DNA from: Pelomonas caseinilytica
GTDB taxonomy: Bacteria; Pseudomonadota; Gammaproteobacteria; Burkholderiales; Burkholderiaceae_C
Direction of reading: 5' to 3'
DNA: 64,000 nt
Assembly: GCF_021353235.1 (NCBI RefSeq)
Contig: NZ_JAJTWT010000010.1
Span: forward strand, 169,107 to 233,106
Positions 55,729 through 64,000 of this stretch are shown here, piece by piece. Position 1 is the first letter of the stretch. Each line of letters begins with the position of its first letter. Position numbers and translations under genes: made by a program. Under the pieces are notes generated by a model that was given only the letters and a program-made list of their open reading frames with translations, was not told the DNA's origin and made no database searches.

Positions 55729-55832
55729 TCACGCGACTGGCGATCAGGGTCACGAGCTGACCCGAGGTGGGCCACCACCGGGGAGCGTGAGGCGGCTGCC
55801 CAAGTCGCTTTCAGCCGTTCGCCTGGGCAGTC
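55729..55832 (+). ncRNA. ZTP (pfl) riboswitch in the glyA leader
   Basis: The leader contains the class hallmarks in order: ACTGGCGATCA (55736-55746), a GGGTCA/TGACCC helix, CCACCGGGGAGCGTGAG (from about 55775) and CGTTCGCCTGGGCAG (55817-55830). CTGCCCA at 55796-55802 can pair with TGGGCAG at 55824-55830. The pfl motif senses the folate-stress alarmone ZMP/ZTP and is known upstream of glyA and other one-carbon genes. A -10-like TACACT at 55717-55722 places the transcript start just before it. Confidence 0.85.
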
Positions 55833-55892
55833 TCCGCTTCGCATCCGCCGTGAACGCCGGGGACCCACCGCCTGACCTTCGGAACACCTGCC

Positions 55893-57146
55893 ATGTTTGA
55901 CCGCAACACCTCCACCCTCGCCCTGGTCGACCCCGAACTCTGGACGGCCGTCCAGAACGAGAACCGCCGCCAGGAAGACCACATCGAGCTGATCGCCAGC
56001 GAGAACTACACCTCGCCGGCCGTCATGCAGGCCCAGGGCAGCCAGCTCACCAACAAGTACGCCGAGGGCTACCCCGGCAAGCGCTACTACGGTGGTTGCG
56101 AGTACGTGGACGTGGTCGAGCAGCTCGCCATCGACCGCGTCAAGCAGCTCTTCGGCGCCGAGTTCGCCAACGTGCAACCCAATTCGGGCTCCCAGGCCAA
56201 CCAGGGCGTGTTCTTCGCGTTGCTGCAGCCCGGCGACACCATCATGGGCATGAGCCTGGCCGAAGGCGGCCACCTGACCCACGGCATGGCGCTGAACATG
56301 AGCGGCAAGTGGTTCAACGTCATCAGCTACGGCCTGGACGCGAGCGAGGCCATCGACTACGACGCCATGGAAGCCCTGGCGCGCGAGAAGAAGCCCAAGC
56401 TCATCATCGCAGGCGCATCGGCCTATTCGCTGCGCATCGACTTCGAGCGCTTCGGCAAGATCGCCAAGGAGATCGGCGCCTACTTCATGGTGGACATGGC
56501 CCACTACGCCGGCCTGATCGCCGCGGGCGTCTATCCCAACCCGCTGCCCCACGCCGACGTCGTCACGTCCACCACGCACAAGAGCCTGCGCGGCCCGCGC
56601 GGCGGCATCATCCTGACGAACAAGGAAGACATCGCCAAGAAGATCAACTCGGCCATCTTCCCCGGCATCCAGGGCGGCCCGCTGATGCACGTCATCGCCG
56701 GCAAGGCCGTGGCCTTCAAGGAGGCGCTGGCGCCCGAGTTCAAGGCCTACCAGGAGCAGGTCGTCAAGAACGCCAAGGTGCTGGCCGAGACCCTGATCGA
56801 GCGCGGCCTGCGCATCGTCTCGGGTGGCACCGAGAGCCACGTCATGCTCGTGGACCTGCGCCCCAAGAACCTGACCGGCAAGGAAGCCGAGGCCATCCTG
56901 GGCGCTGCCCACATGACCTGCAACAAGAACGGCATCCCCAACGATCCGCAAAAGCCCATGGTCACCAGCGGCATCCGCCTGGGCACCCCGGCCATGACGA
57001 CGCGCGGCTTCAAGGAGGAGCAGGTCCGCCAGACCGCCCACCTGATCGCCGACGTGCTGGACAAGCCCCACGACGAAGCCAACCTCGCGGCCGTGCGCGA
57101 GAAGGTGGCCGCACTGACGGCCGCCTTCCCCGTGTACCGCGGCTGA
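55893..57146 (+). CDS. glyA: Serine hydroxymethyltransferase
   Basis: Encodes 417 residues. [18 protein letters not shown] and the PLP-lysine motif [15 protein letters not shown] are conserved. It interconverts serine and glycine while loading tetrahydrofolate. Control by the ZTP riboswitch in its leader fits this one-carbon role. nrdR follows after 11 bases. Confidence 0.97.
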   Translation: MFDRNTSTLALVDPELWTAVQNENRRQEDHIELIASENYTSPAVMQAQGSQLTNKYAEGYPGKRYYGGCEYVDVVEQLAIDRVKQLFGAEFANVQPNSGSQANQGVFFALLQPGDTIMGMSLAEGGHLTHGMALNMSGKWFNVISYGLDASEAIDYDAMEALAREKKPKLIIAGASAYSLRIDFERFGKIAKEIGAYFMVDMAHYAGLIAAGVYPNPLPHADVVTSTTHKSLRGPRGGIILTNKEDIAKKINSAIFPGIQGGPLMHVIAGKAVAFKEALAPEFKAYQEQVVKNAKVLAETLIERGLRIVSGGTESHVMLVDLRPKNLTGKEAEAILGAAHMTCNKNGIPNDPQKPMVTSGIRLGTPAMTTRGFKEEQVRQTAHLIADVLDKPHDEANLAAVREKVAALTAAFPVYRG

Positions 57147-57157
57147 GCTGACGCCCG

Positions 57158-57601
57158 ATGCGCTGCCCGTTCTGCTCTCACACCGAGACCCAGGTCGCCG
57201 AGACCCGGGAGTCGGACGAGGGCGACGTCGTCCGGCGGCGCCGCCGCTGCCTGTCCTGCGACAAGCGCTTCACGACCTATGAACGGGCCGACATCGCCCT
57301 GCCCTCGGTCGTCAAGAAGGACGGGCGGCGCGCCGACTTCGACCTGGCCAAGCTGCGCGCCTCCATGCAGCTGGCCCTGCGCAAGCGCCCGGTGAGCGTG
57401 GAGCAGATCGACGCGGCCATCAACCGCATCGAGGAGAAGCTGCTCGCCAGCGGCGCCCGGGAGATTGCCTCCACCCGGCTGGGAGAGCTCGTCATGCGCG
57501 AGCTCAAGCGCATCGACAAGGTGGCCTATGTCCGCTTCGCCTCGGTCTATCGCAGCTTCGAGGACGTCGACGAGTTCAGGCAGCTGATCCGGGAAATCTG
57601 A
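57158..57601 (+). CDS. nrdR: Transcriptional repressor NrdR
   Basis: Encodes 147 residues. A zinc ribbon (CPFC at the start, CLSC near residue 31) is followed by an ATP-cone domain ([12 protein letters not shown] through [12 protein letters not shown]). NrdR represses ribonucleotide reductase genes according to nucleotide levels. The glyA-nrdR-ribD order is common in this group, here with pilin genes in between. An ACCCCT/AGGGGT hairpin without a T-tract follows at 57616-57633. Confidence 0.97.
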   Translation: MRCPFCSHTETQVAETRESDEGDVVRRRRRCLSCDKRFTTYERADIALPSVVKKDGRRADFDLAKLRASMQLALRKRPVSVEQIDAAINRIEEKLLASGAREIASTRLGELVMRELKRIDKVAYVRFASVYRSFEDVDEFRQLIREI

Positions 57602-57639
57602 TCGGGGTTTTCGAGACCCCTCGATCAAGGGGTGGAGAG

Positions 57640-57734
57640 ATTGACATCGGGATCAGCCCGCGTCAATTGGCACTAGCTGGGAAAGACGCCCCGAGCGGCG
57701 CGCCCTAGAGTTCGTTCAAAACAAAAAAGAACGA
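57640..57734 (+). promoter_or_regulatory. Leader region of the minor-pilin cluster with two inverted repeats
   Basis: ATTGAC (57640-57645) is mirrored by GTCAAT (57662-57667). TCGTTC (57712-57717) is mirrored by GAACGA (57729-57734) around an A-rich loop just ahead of the first pilin gene. TAGAGT at 57706-57711 is a -10 candidate. The region probably holds the promoter of the cluster, but I cannot name the regulator. Confidence 0.4.
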
Positions 57735-57749
57735 TCTCAGGGAGACTTC

Positions 57750-58292
57750 ATGAATCGCATCGCGCGCGGCGGGAGCCGCGGCGTGTCCCTCGTCGAACTT
57801 TGCGTCGGCGCGGGGGTGCTTGCCCTCCTGGCAGGGGCGGCCATTCCGGCCTTGACCCAATTCCGACGCGAGCAGGCCTTGCGCGCCGCCGCCGACGCCC
57901 TGGCCAGCGACCTTCGACTCGCCCGCAGCGAGGCCGCCCGGACGGGGGACTCCGTCTACTTTCGCGTCAGCGGCAAAGGCAGCCAGAGCTGCTACCTGCT
58001 CCACACCGGCACGGGCAACGGCTGCGACTGCAGCGCAAGCGGCCAAGCTTCATGCACGACGCCCGGCAGCGCCATCATCAAGGCCGAATGGCTGCCTCGC
58101 GCCAGCCTGCTCCTGCGCAGCAACGCCGAGACCTTCGAATTCCAGTTCCGCCAGGGCCTGGTCACGCAGACCGGCAGCATCGACCTCAGCCTCGTCAACG
58201 GCCCCGGTATCCGCCAAGTCGTCGCCATCATCGGCCGCGTGCGCAGCTGCTACATCGGAGCCAAGCTGTCCGGCCTGCCCAAATGCGCTTGA
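57750..58292 (+). CDS. GspH/FimT-like minor pilin
   Basis: Encodes 180 residues. The prepilin motif GVSLVELCVGAGVLALLAG starts after a short basic leader, with the conserved Glu at +5. The C-terminal part has several cysteines. Such proteins are cut by PilD and sit at the tip of type IV pili. This first copy is more diverged than the FimT at 58878. Confidence 0.85.
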   Translation: MNRIARGGSRGVSLVELCVGAGVLALLAGAAIPALTQFRREQALRAAADALASDLRLARSEAARTGDSVYFRVSGKGSQSCYLLHTGTGNGCDCSASGQASCTTPGSAIIKAEWLPRASLLLRSNAETFEFQFRQGLVTQTGSIDLSLVNGPGIRQVVAIIGRVRSCYIGAKLSGLPKCA

Positions 58293-58398
58293 AGCGGCTC
58301 CCCCTCGTTCAGGGGAGCGGCGACCAACGGTCGCTCATCGGCGACGAGCGGCGCAAACGTAACGATTTGTCTGTACGCCGCTACCGAGAATCCAGGCC

Positions 58399-58875
58399 AT
58401 GTCCATTGCGCCCGTCCGACGCATCCGCGGCTTCACGCTCATCGAACTGATGGTGGCCGTCGTGGTGGCAGGCATCCTGGCCGCCGTCGCCTATCCGGTC
58501 TACACCTCGGCGCTCCAGCGCAGCCGCCGCGCCGACGCCATGGCCGTGCTGACCGCCATCGTGCAGGCCCAGGAACGCTACCGCTCCAACCACAGCAGCT
58601 ATGCCGAGCAGGTGGGCGACGACGGCCTGGGTATCGACGTGTCCAAGATTGCGAAGTACTACACCGTCAGCCTCGCCGGCGCGGGCAGCACGCCGAGCTT
58701 CGTGACGGGCTACGTCGTCACTGCGTCCGCCATCGCCAGCGGGCCGCAAAGCCGCGACACGCAGTGCGCCAAGCTCCGCATCCAATTGCTGGGCGCCCGC
58801 TTCTCCTACCTGTCGGCGGACGCCAACGACACCGACACCACCGAAACGGCCAGCCCGCGCTGCTGGGCTCGTTGA
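58399..58875 (+). CDS. pilE: PilE-like type IV minor pilin
   Basis: Encodes 158 residues. It has the class III leader RRIRGFTLIELMVAVVVAGI with cleavage after Gly. Two cysteines in the C-terminal part (TQCAKL, PRCWAR) can form the pilin disulfide loop. The family is the PilE/TapA type found with minor-pilin clusters. Start and stop lie close to the next gene (two bases apart). Confidence 0.9.
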   Translation: MSIAPVRRIRGFTLIELMVAVVVAGILAAVAYPVYTSALQRSRRADAMAVLTAIVQAQERYRSNHSSYAEQVGDDGLGIDVSKIAKYYTVSLAGAGSTPSFVTGYVVTASAIASGPQSRDTQCAKLRIQLLGARFSYLSADANDTDTTETASPRCWAR

Positions 58876-58877
58876 GC

Positions 58878-59462
58878 ATGAAGCGCCCTCTCCTTCCATC
58901 ATCGAGCCCAGGCTTCACGCTCATCGAGCTGATGGTCGGCGTGGTCATCCTCGGCGTGCTGCTTGCGGTGGCCGCGCCGTCGTTGACCGGGCTGATCGAA
59001 CGTCGGCGCGTGATCGCGGCGGCGGACGAGGTGGCCGGCCTGTTCACCTATGCCCGGTCCGAAGCCAATGTGTTGACCGAGACGGTGAACCTGCACCTCG
59101 AGCCGGTGCCGTCCAGCGTGGGCGCCTTCAGCTGCGTCCGCGTCAGCGCCGCGGCGACCACCGACCTGTGCAAGTGCAGCCTCGCAGCCGACCAGGTCTG
59201 CAGATTGGGCGGAGGCAAATTGCTGCGCGAGTACCTGCTCCCTCGCAGCACCGGCGTGAAATTCGATGCCACCGGCAATTGGATCTTCGTTCCCTACGTG
59301 GTCAGCTTTCAGCGTGGCGCGTTCAATCCAGTGAACAACGTCGGGGTGACCGTGACCGGCACACACACAGGCGCCCAACTGCGCGTCGAGTACAACAACG
59401 TCGGGCGTGTGCGGATCTGCTCGCCGGACGGCGCCATCGGAGGGTACGCCCGATGCGGCTGA
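58878..59462 (+). CDS. fimT: GspH/FimT-family minor pilin
   Basis: Encodes 194 residues from ATG 58878. The prepilin motif PGFTLIELMVGVVILGVLLA is canonical. The GspH domain contains ARSEANVLTETVNL and cysteines in CKCSLAADQVC. FimT-type proteins help pilus assembly and in some species bind DNA during uptake. It overlaps pilW by ten bases. Confidence 0.9.
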   Translation: MKRPLLPSSSPGFTLIELMVGVVILGVLLAVAAPSLTGLIERRRVIAAADEVAGLFTYARSEANVLTETVNLHLEPVPSSVGAFSCVRVSAAATTDLCKCSLAADQVCRLGGGKLLREYLLPRSTGVKFDATGNWIFVPYVVSFQRGAFNPVNNVGVTVTGTHTGAQLRVEYNNVGRVRICSPDGAIGGYARCG

Positions 59463-60196
59463 ACGCCTTCCACCGCGGGCAACGCGGGCTGAGCATGGTG
59501 GAGCTGATGGTCGGCATCACCATCGGCATGATCGTCACGGCGGGCGCCTCCCTCGTCGCCGTCAACCAGATCAGCGAACACCGCCGGCTGATGCAGGAGA
59601 CCCAGATCCAGCAGGACCTGAGGTCGGCGGCCGACCTGCTCCAGCAAGACCTGCGCCGGGCCGGATACAACGGCTCCAGCGCTTCGGGCGTCTGGGCTCC
59701 GCCTAGCGCCGTCGGTTCGCCGAGCGAACACTCGGCCCAGACGGTGGCGGCCAACGGCTACAGCGCCATCACCAAGTCGAACAACGACAGGGCGACGTCA
59801 CTCAGGTATTCCTATGCCGTCGGGTCGGGTGGTGCGGCGCCGGCAAACAACGAGTTCTTCGGCGTGAAATGGGACAAGAGCGCCAAGGTCCTTTACCTTC
59901 AATTGGGGCAGACCGCCGGGGAGCCGAACTGGCAACCCATCACCGACCCGGAGAGCGTGCGGATCGTCGACTTCGACATCAACGTCGCCTCCGAGGACCT
60001 CGATATGGGCGGCTACTGCGACAAGCCTTGCAATTCCGGGCCGGGGGCCGCGGCGCCGGTATGTCCGGTGCAGCGCGTGCGCGTGGTGAGTTTCACCATC
60101 GTCGGCGAGGCATCACACGACCACAAGGTGAGACGCACGCTGACCGGCACCGAGCGAGCGCGCGCCGACGAACTCAGCGGAGCGTGCCCGGCATGA
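59453..60196 (+). CDS. pilW: PilW-like minor pilin
   Basis: Encodes 247 residues from ATG 59453. RGLSMVELMVGITIGMIVTAG is the prepilin segment. QQDLRSAADLLQQDLRRAGY is a signature of PilW proteins. It overlaps fimT at its start and pilX at its end (ATGA). It is part of the tip or priming complex of type IVa pili. Confidence 0.92.
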   Translation: MRLNAFHRGQRGLSMVELMVGITIGMIVTAGASLVAVNQISEHRRLMQETQIQQDLRSAADLLQQDLRRAGYNGSSASGVWAPPSAVGSPSEHSAQTVAANGYSAITKSNNDRATSLRYSYAVGSGGAAPANNEFFGVKWDKSAKVLYLQLGQTAGEPNWQPITDPESVRIVDFDINVASEDLDMGGYCDKPCNSGPGAAAPVCPVQRVRVVSFTIVGEASHDHKVRRTLTGTERARADELSGACPA

Positions 60197-61500
60197 GCGC
60201 CCTGAACGTCCCCAAGGCCCGGCCCCAGCGCGGCGCCGCGACTCTCGTGGTCGTCATGGTGCTCTTCCTCGTCATGGCCTTGCTGGCGGCCTATGGCAAC
60301 CGCAGCCTGCTGTTCGAGCAGCGCATCGCCAGCAGCTACCTGCGCGCCAGCCTCTCACAGGAGGCGGCCGAGGCCGGCATCGAATGGACCCTGGCTCAGC
60401 TCAACGGCGCCGCCATCAACGCCAGTTGCAAGCCGGTGAGCAGCGGCGGCCAGCGATTCGCGGACCGCTACCTCAACATCGATCCTGCCGACAGAACCAT
60501 CACCTCGCGGACCGCCGTGTCCGCCTACCTCCTGGACTGCGCGCGCGACCTGACCCAGGACGGCTGGGCCTGCCGCTGCCCCGCGGCGGACGCCGCCGCC
60601 ACGCCTGCCACCGCACTGCCGGCAGGTGCTGAACTGCCGTCCAGCTTCAGCGTGGACTTCGCCAAGGGCCCTCGCAACGGCACCCTGCAGCTGCTCGTGC
60701 TCGGTTGTACGGACAGCGTCATCGACAACTGCAAGAACAGCGATACCTCGGCCGTCAGCCAGGCCCAGTTGGGCAGGACGCGGCTGAAAACCACGATCGC
60801 CCTGGTCAGCGCCGTGCGCAGCCCGCCGGCGTCCCCGCTCGTGGTCAAGGGCAGCATCAGCTCGTCCGGCGCGGGCCTGGGCCTGCACAACACCGATCCG
60901 CGCTCCAACGGCCTTCTCGTGGCCATGGGGGGCTCGACCGCCTGGCCAGGCCGGGTGGACGATCGCCTGGAGAGCGTGCCCGGCACGTCGCTCGACCAGG
61001 TCGTCGGCCAGGACGCCCGGTTGGCCGACGTCAACACGACCACCGACGACCTGTTCCGGATGTATCTCGGCGCGACCGTGCAGCGCTACCCATCGCTGCC
61101 GGCCCTGAGAAAGCTGGCGTGCTCGGGCGACTGCAGCGCCGACATCCAGGCCGCCTACGACGCCGGCCAGCGCGTCCTGTGGGTGAACGGCCCGCTGACG
61201 ATCAGCAGCAACCCGACGCTGGCCAGCATCACCGATCCCCTGCTGCTCATCGCCACCGGCGACGTGACGCTGACCGGCGGCCTGCAGCTCAATGGCATGC
61301 TCGTGACCCCCGGCAACCTCACCTGGACCAATGGCACCGCACTGCCTTCGCTGATCAACGGCATGGTGCTGGTCGGCGGCAATGTGCAGACCGGTGGTGC
61401 CGTCGACATCGTCTACCAGCAGACCGTGGCGGACGAACTCCGCAACCGCACGGGGGGCTTCGTCCGCGTGCCCGGCAGCTGGAACACCTTCGTCCGTTGA
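60193..61500 (+). CDS. pilX: Unusually long PilX-like minor pilin
   Basis: Encodes 435 residues; ordinary PilX is roughly 150-250. The N-terminus (RPQRGAATLVVVMVLFLVMALLAAYG) is PilX-like and lacks the Glu at +5. The long C-terminal part has a beta-helix-like stretch with strand repeats (IDPLLLIATGDVTLTGGL type, then LNGMLVTPGNLTWTNG). It may replace part of the tip function usually supplied by PilY1, which is absent here; this is inference. Confidence 0.82.
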   Translation: MSALNVPKARPQRGAATLVVVMVLFLVMALLAAYGNRSLLFEQRIASSYLRASLSQEAAEAGIEWTLAQLNGAAINASCKPVSSGGQRFADRYLNIDPADRTITSRTAVSAYLLDCARDLTQDGWACRCPAADAAATPATALPAGAELPSSFSVDFAKGPRNGTLQLLVLGCTDSVIDNCKNSDTSAVSQAQLGRTRLKTTIALVSAVRSPPASPLVVKGSISSSGAGLGLHNTDPRSNGLLVAMGGSTAWPGRVDDRLESVPGTSLDQVVGQDARLADVNTTTDDLFRMYLGATVQRYPSLPALRKLACSGDCSADIQAAYDAGQRVLWVNGPLTISSNPTLASITDPLLLIATGDVTLTGGLQLNGMLVTPGNLTWTNGTALPSLINGMVLVGGNVQTGGAVDIVYQQTVADELRNRTGGFVRVPGSWNTFVR

Positions 61501-61510
61501 GGAGCCGGCG

Positions 61511-62821
61511 ATGAAGAACTCCTCTTTCCGCCGCTCCACGGCCCGGCCATCGCGCCAGGCCGGCGTCACCCTGATCGAGGCGCTGGTGGCGCTGCTGGTG
61601 ATGTCCTTCGGCATGGTGGCCCTCGTCAGCCTGCTGGGCAACCTGAGGTACAGCGGCGACGTGGCCAAGCAGCGCAGCGAGGCGATGCGCCTCGCGCAGG
61701 CCGAGCTGGAAGGACTGCGCTCCTTCGCCGTGCTCCAGCGCGCCGCGGGCGCCTCGGCGCCGCGTGACTACGAAAACGACGTCAAAACCCTGCCCGAGGT
61801 GCAGACCATCGCGGCGGCGGACAGCAACACCACCTTCACGCTGTCCCGCCAGGTCTGGCCTCTCGTCAAGGACCAGACCGAACCGCAGGGGCGCACGGTC
61901 TCGGTGACCGTCGCCTGGCAGGACCGCAGCGGCGTCGAGCAGCGCGTGAACCTGCATACCGTCATCTCGCGGACCGATCCCGTCGTCTCGTCGGCCCTCA
62001 GCATCACCCCGCCCACCACCGGCATCCGCACGCCGGATGGGCGCAATCCCGTCATTCCCGTCGGGGCCCGCAAGCTGGACGACGGCGTGAGCGTCTTCCG
62101 CCCCAGCCGGGACAGCGTCACCGTCTGGGTGTTCAACAACGCCACCGGCGTCATCACCGGCAAGTGCGAGATCGACGTAAACACCGCGCTGACCGACCTG
62201 ACGCCCAGCAGCGTGGACTCCTGCAAAAACAACACCGTCGGCTACCTCGTCGCCGGCACCGTGCGCTTCTCGGCCACCAAGCCCGCCAATCCGACGACGC
62301 CCGAGGCGCCCGCGCAGTCGTTGTCGGTCTACCTGGACCTGAAGCCAAGCCAGTTCGTCAAGCCCGACGGCACCGGGCTGCTGCCCGGTGGCGAGTACCC
62401 CATCACCCCGAGCTACGAGTGCTTCAACGATGCACCGGCCAGCCCCAACCTCAACCAGGCTTTCGTCAACTACAACTGCATCGTCTACCCGAACAACCAG
62501 TCGCCACGCAACTGGTGGGGACAGGTGCTGCTGAGCGGCCTGGATCTCGGCGCGACCGCCTCGCAGTTCAGGGTCTGCCGCTACAGCGCCGACTACAACC
62601 ACAACGGCTATGTCGAGCCCCCCTTCGTGTCGTCGCCCAGCGTCGTCGACCGGATCGACAACGAGGAGCACCCGGCCGTCTACCGGCATGTCAGCTACTC
62701 GCTCGCGCGCCAGAACTTCCTGGTCGTGCGCGGCGACGTGAGCTGCCCCACCGCGTCGGCGCCCGATCCGAGCCACGGCATCTTCGTCGACTACTCCACC
62801 GTCCAGATCCAGCCGTCCTGA
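61511..62821 (+). CDS. pilV: Large PilV-like minor pilin
   Basis: Encodes 436 residues from ATG 61511. The prepilin part RQAGVTLIEALVALLVMSFG is PilV-like. The rest is about twice the usual length, with cysteine pairs and Ser/Thr-rich beta segments (TTGIRTPDGRNPVIPVGARK, FVNYNCIVYPNN). Like pilX it is enlarged, suggesting a bulky pilus tip. It ends 28 bases before ribD. Confidence 0.85.
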   Translation: MKNSSFRRSTARPSRQAGVTLIEALVALLVMSFGMVALVSLLGNLRYSGDVAKQRSEAMRLAQAELEGLRSFAVLQRAAGASAPRDYENDVKTLPEVQTIAAADSNTTFTLSRQVWPLVKDQTEPQGRTVSVTVAWQDRSGVEQRVNLHTVISRTDPVVSSALSITPPTTGIRTPDGRNPVIPVGARKLDDGVSVFRPSRDSVTVWVFNNATGVITGKCEIDVNTALTDLTPSSVDSCKNNTVGYLVAGTVRFSATKPANPTTPEAPAQSLSVYLDLKPSQFVKPDGTGLLPGGEYPITPSYECFNDAPASPNLNQAFVNYNCIVYPNNQSPRNWWGQVLLSGLDLGATASQFRVCRYSADYNHNGYVEPPFVSSPSVVDRIDNEEHPAVYRHVSYSLARQNFLVVRGDVSCPTASAPDPSHGIFVDYSTVQIQPS

Positions 62822-62849
62822 CCCCGGCTGCCAGGCCTAGACTGGGCGG

Positions 62850-63881
62850 ATGCCCTTTCCCGACATCCCCGCCGCCCTTGGCCAGGCGCTGTACCTGGCG
62901 GCCCAGGCCATCGGCCTGAGCGACCCCAACCCGCGCGTCGGCTGCGTCATCCTCGCCCCCGACGGCCGCACGCTCGGCGCGGGCCACACCCAGGCCGCCG
63001 GCCAGGCCCACGCCGAGGTGATGGCCCTGCGCGACGCGGCAGCGCGCGGCCACAACGTGCGTGGCGCCACCGCCATCGTCACCCTCGAACCCTGCTCTCA
63101 CCATGGCCGCACGCCGCCGTGCTGCGACGCCCTCATCGCCGCCGGCATCGCCCGGGTCGTCGCCGCCGTCGAAGACCCCAACCCCCAGGTCGCCGGCCAG
63201 GGCCTGGCCCGCCTGCGCGCCGCGGGCATCCAGGTGGAACTCGCCGACGCCGCGACCGCCGAGGCCGCGCGCGAACTCAACATCGGCTTCTTTTCCCGCA
63301 TGCAGCGCGGCCGGCCCTTCGTGCGGCTGAAGTCGGCCGTCTCGCTGGACGGCCGCACCGCCCTGCCCGACGGCCGCAGCCAGTGGATCACCGGCGAGGC
63401 CGCGCGTGCGGACGGCCATGCCTGGCGGCGCCGCGCGGGCGCCGTGCTGACCGGCATCGGCACCGTGCTGGCCGACGACCCTCGGCTCGACGTGCGCCTC
63501 GTCCCGACCGTGAGGCAGCCGCTGCGCATCGTGCTGGACCCGCAGGGCCGCCTGTCTGCCGCCGCCCGCATCCTGCAGCCGCCGGGCGAGGCCCGCGTCA
63601 TCGGCCCGGGCCGTGCCGACCTGCCGGACCTGCTCACCCGGCTCGGCGCCGAAGGCATCAACGAACTGCACGTCGAGGCGGGCCCTGTACTGTCGGGCGC
63701 CTTCCTCGACGCCGGCCTCGTGGACGAACTGCTGGTCTACCAGGCGCCCATGCTCATCGGCGCGGGCCGGCCGCTGGCCGAGCTGGCGGCGCTGCCGGAG
63801 CTGGCCGCGGCGCCGCGCTGGCGCTTCGTCGAAGCCACACCCGTGGGGGCGGATCTGCGCTTTCGCCTGCGTCCGACCTAG
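62850..63881 (+). CDS. ribD: Bifunctional riboflavin deaminase/reductase
   Basis: Encodes 343 residues. The zinc deaminase half has HAEVMAL and PCSHHGRTPPCCDAL. The reductase half starts near residue 150 (FVRLKSAVSLDGRTALPDG) with GIGTVLADDPRL. It carries out the second and third steps of riboflavin synthesis. The last codon pair lies exactly at the edge of an insertion sequence: the TA of the TAG stop is the presumed target. Confidence 0.95.
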   Translation: MPFPDIPAALGQALYLAAQAIGLSDPNPRVGCVILAPDGRTLGAGHTQAAGQAHAEVMALRDAAARGHNVRGATAIVTLEPCSHHGRTPPCCDALIAAGIARVVAAVEDPNPQVAGQGLARLRAAGIQVELADAATAEAARELNIGFFSRMQRGRPFVRLKSAVSLDGRTALPDGRSQWITGEAARADGHAWRRRAGAVLTGIGTVLADDPRLDVRLVPTVRQPLRIVLDPQGRLSAAARILQPPGEARVIGPGRADLPDLLTRLGAEGINELHVEAGPVLSGAFLDAGLVDELLVYQAPMLIGAGRPLAELAALPELAAAPRWRFVEATPVGADLRFRLRPT

Positions 63882-64000
63882 TGTCCTGTCCCGTTAGTTT
63901 CTGGCATTAATCCTGCATGCCATTGCGGTATCTTGGAACGGGGGATACCGCGATGAGGACAGGCCGACCGAAGGTTGAATTGCTGCTGACTGACGAGGAG
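63879..64000 (+). mobile_element. Left end of an IS630-type insertion sequence (truncated by the window)
   Basis: The element begins GTGTCCTGTCCCGTTAG right after a TA dinucleotide (63879-63880), as IS630/Tc1-mariner elements do. A perfect GCGGTATC/GATACCGC hairpin (63925-63951) precedes the transposase start at 63953. The right end is outside the window. Confidence 0.7.
63953..64000 (+). CDS. IS630-family transposase, N-terminal fragment (runs off window)
   Basis: Sixteen codons are visible: MRTGRPKVELLLTDEE, matching the usual N-terminus of IS630-type transposases ahead of a helix-turn-helix. The rest lies beyond the window edge. Confidence 0.65.
   Translation, partial: MRTGRPKVELLLTDEE

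Noticed and set aside
57668..57683. TGGCAC-like sigma-54 promoter before the pilin cluster
   Set aside because: The -24 part fits but the -12 GC part is missing (GGGA instead of TTGC).

Overview
The window is GC-rich, densely packed bacterial DNA, almost certainly from a betaproteobacterium of the order Burkholderiales (the Roseateles/Rubrivivax/Leptothrix type of lineage is my best guess). The evidence is the gene repertoire and order: glyA-nrdR-(minor pilins)-ribD, an RsaM-like protein beside a LuxR regulator, an Entner-Doudoroff edd-eda pair and a UbiD decarboxylase. Most genes follow each other closely or overlap by a few bases, and no stretch over 300 bases lacks a feature except around a structured element at 44.7-45.0 kb.

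Bases 1-23.4 kb are the accessory core. A giant RHS/YD-repeat protein enters from the left edge. It carries a zincin motif, four tandem Ig/cadherin-like repeats and a C-terminal domain that could be an export signal. Directly behind it lie a TolC-type outer-membrane channel, a GAF-domain/HlyD adaptor fusion, a PqqD-M50 protease-HlyD fusion, a shortened SecA-like ATPase and a further HlyD-type adaptor. Together these look like a dedicated export machine for the giant protein in which a SecA-type motor, instead of an ABC transporter, is paired with adaptors and TolC. This is the best candidate for an undescribed system.

Bases 23.4-33.1 kb hold a low-oxygen/energy-stress cluster: a DUF2892 membrane protein, two zinc alcohol dehydrogenases, an HtrA-like protease, a small Trp-rich protein, two universal stress proteins, an acyl-CoA-synthetase/GNAT fusion and a dihydrolipoyl dehydrogenase. 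Five FNR/CRP-type palindromes sit in front of its transcription units, each about 41.5 bases upstream of a plausible start, so the block looks like one regulon.

Bases 33.1-44.7 kb contain a quinone oxidoreductase with a divergent LysR regulator, exonuclease III, an Aer-like chemoreceptor, a CAT-like acetyltransferase, and a small regulatory island. That island has an orphan LuxR, an RsaM-like protein, an 18-codon micro-ORF and a free-standing RNA-polymerase alpha-CTD-like protein. It is followed by a thioesterase, eda, edd, chaC and a MobA-like nucleotidyltransferase.

Bases 44.7-64 kb start with a 265-bp element with perfect 31-bp terminal inverted repeats that ends four bases before pdxH. 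Then come a DUF3299/ABC-transporter/msrA/DUF748 operon, an ElyC-like protein, ubiD, a lytic transglycosylase, a ZTP riboswitch in front of glyA, nrdR, six minor-pilin genes without pilY1, and ribD. The window ends inside an IS630-type insertion sequence placed exactly at the ribD stop codon.
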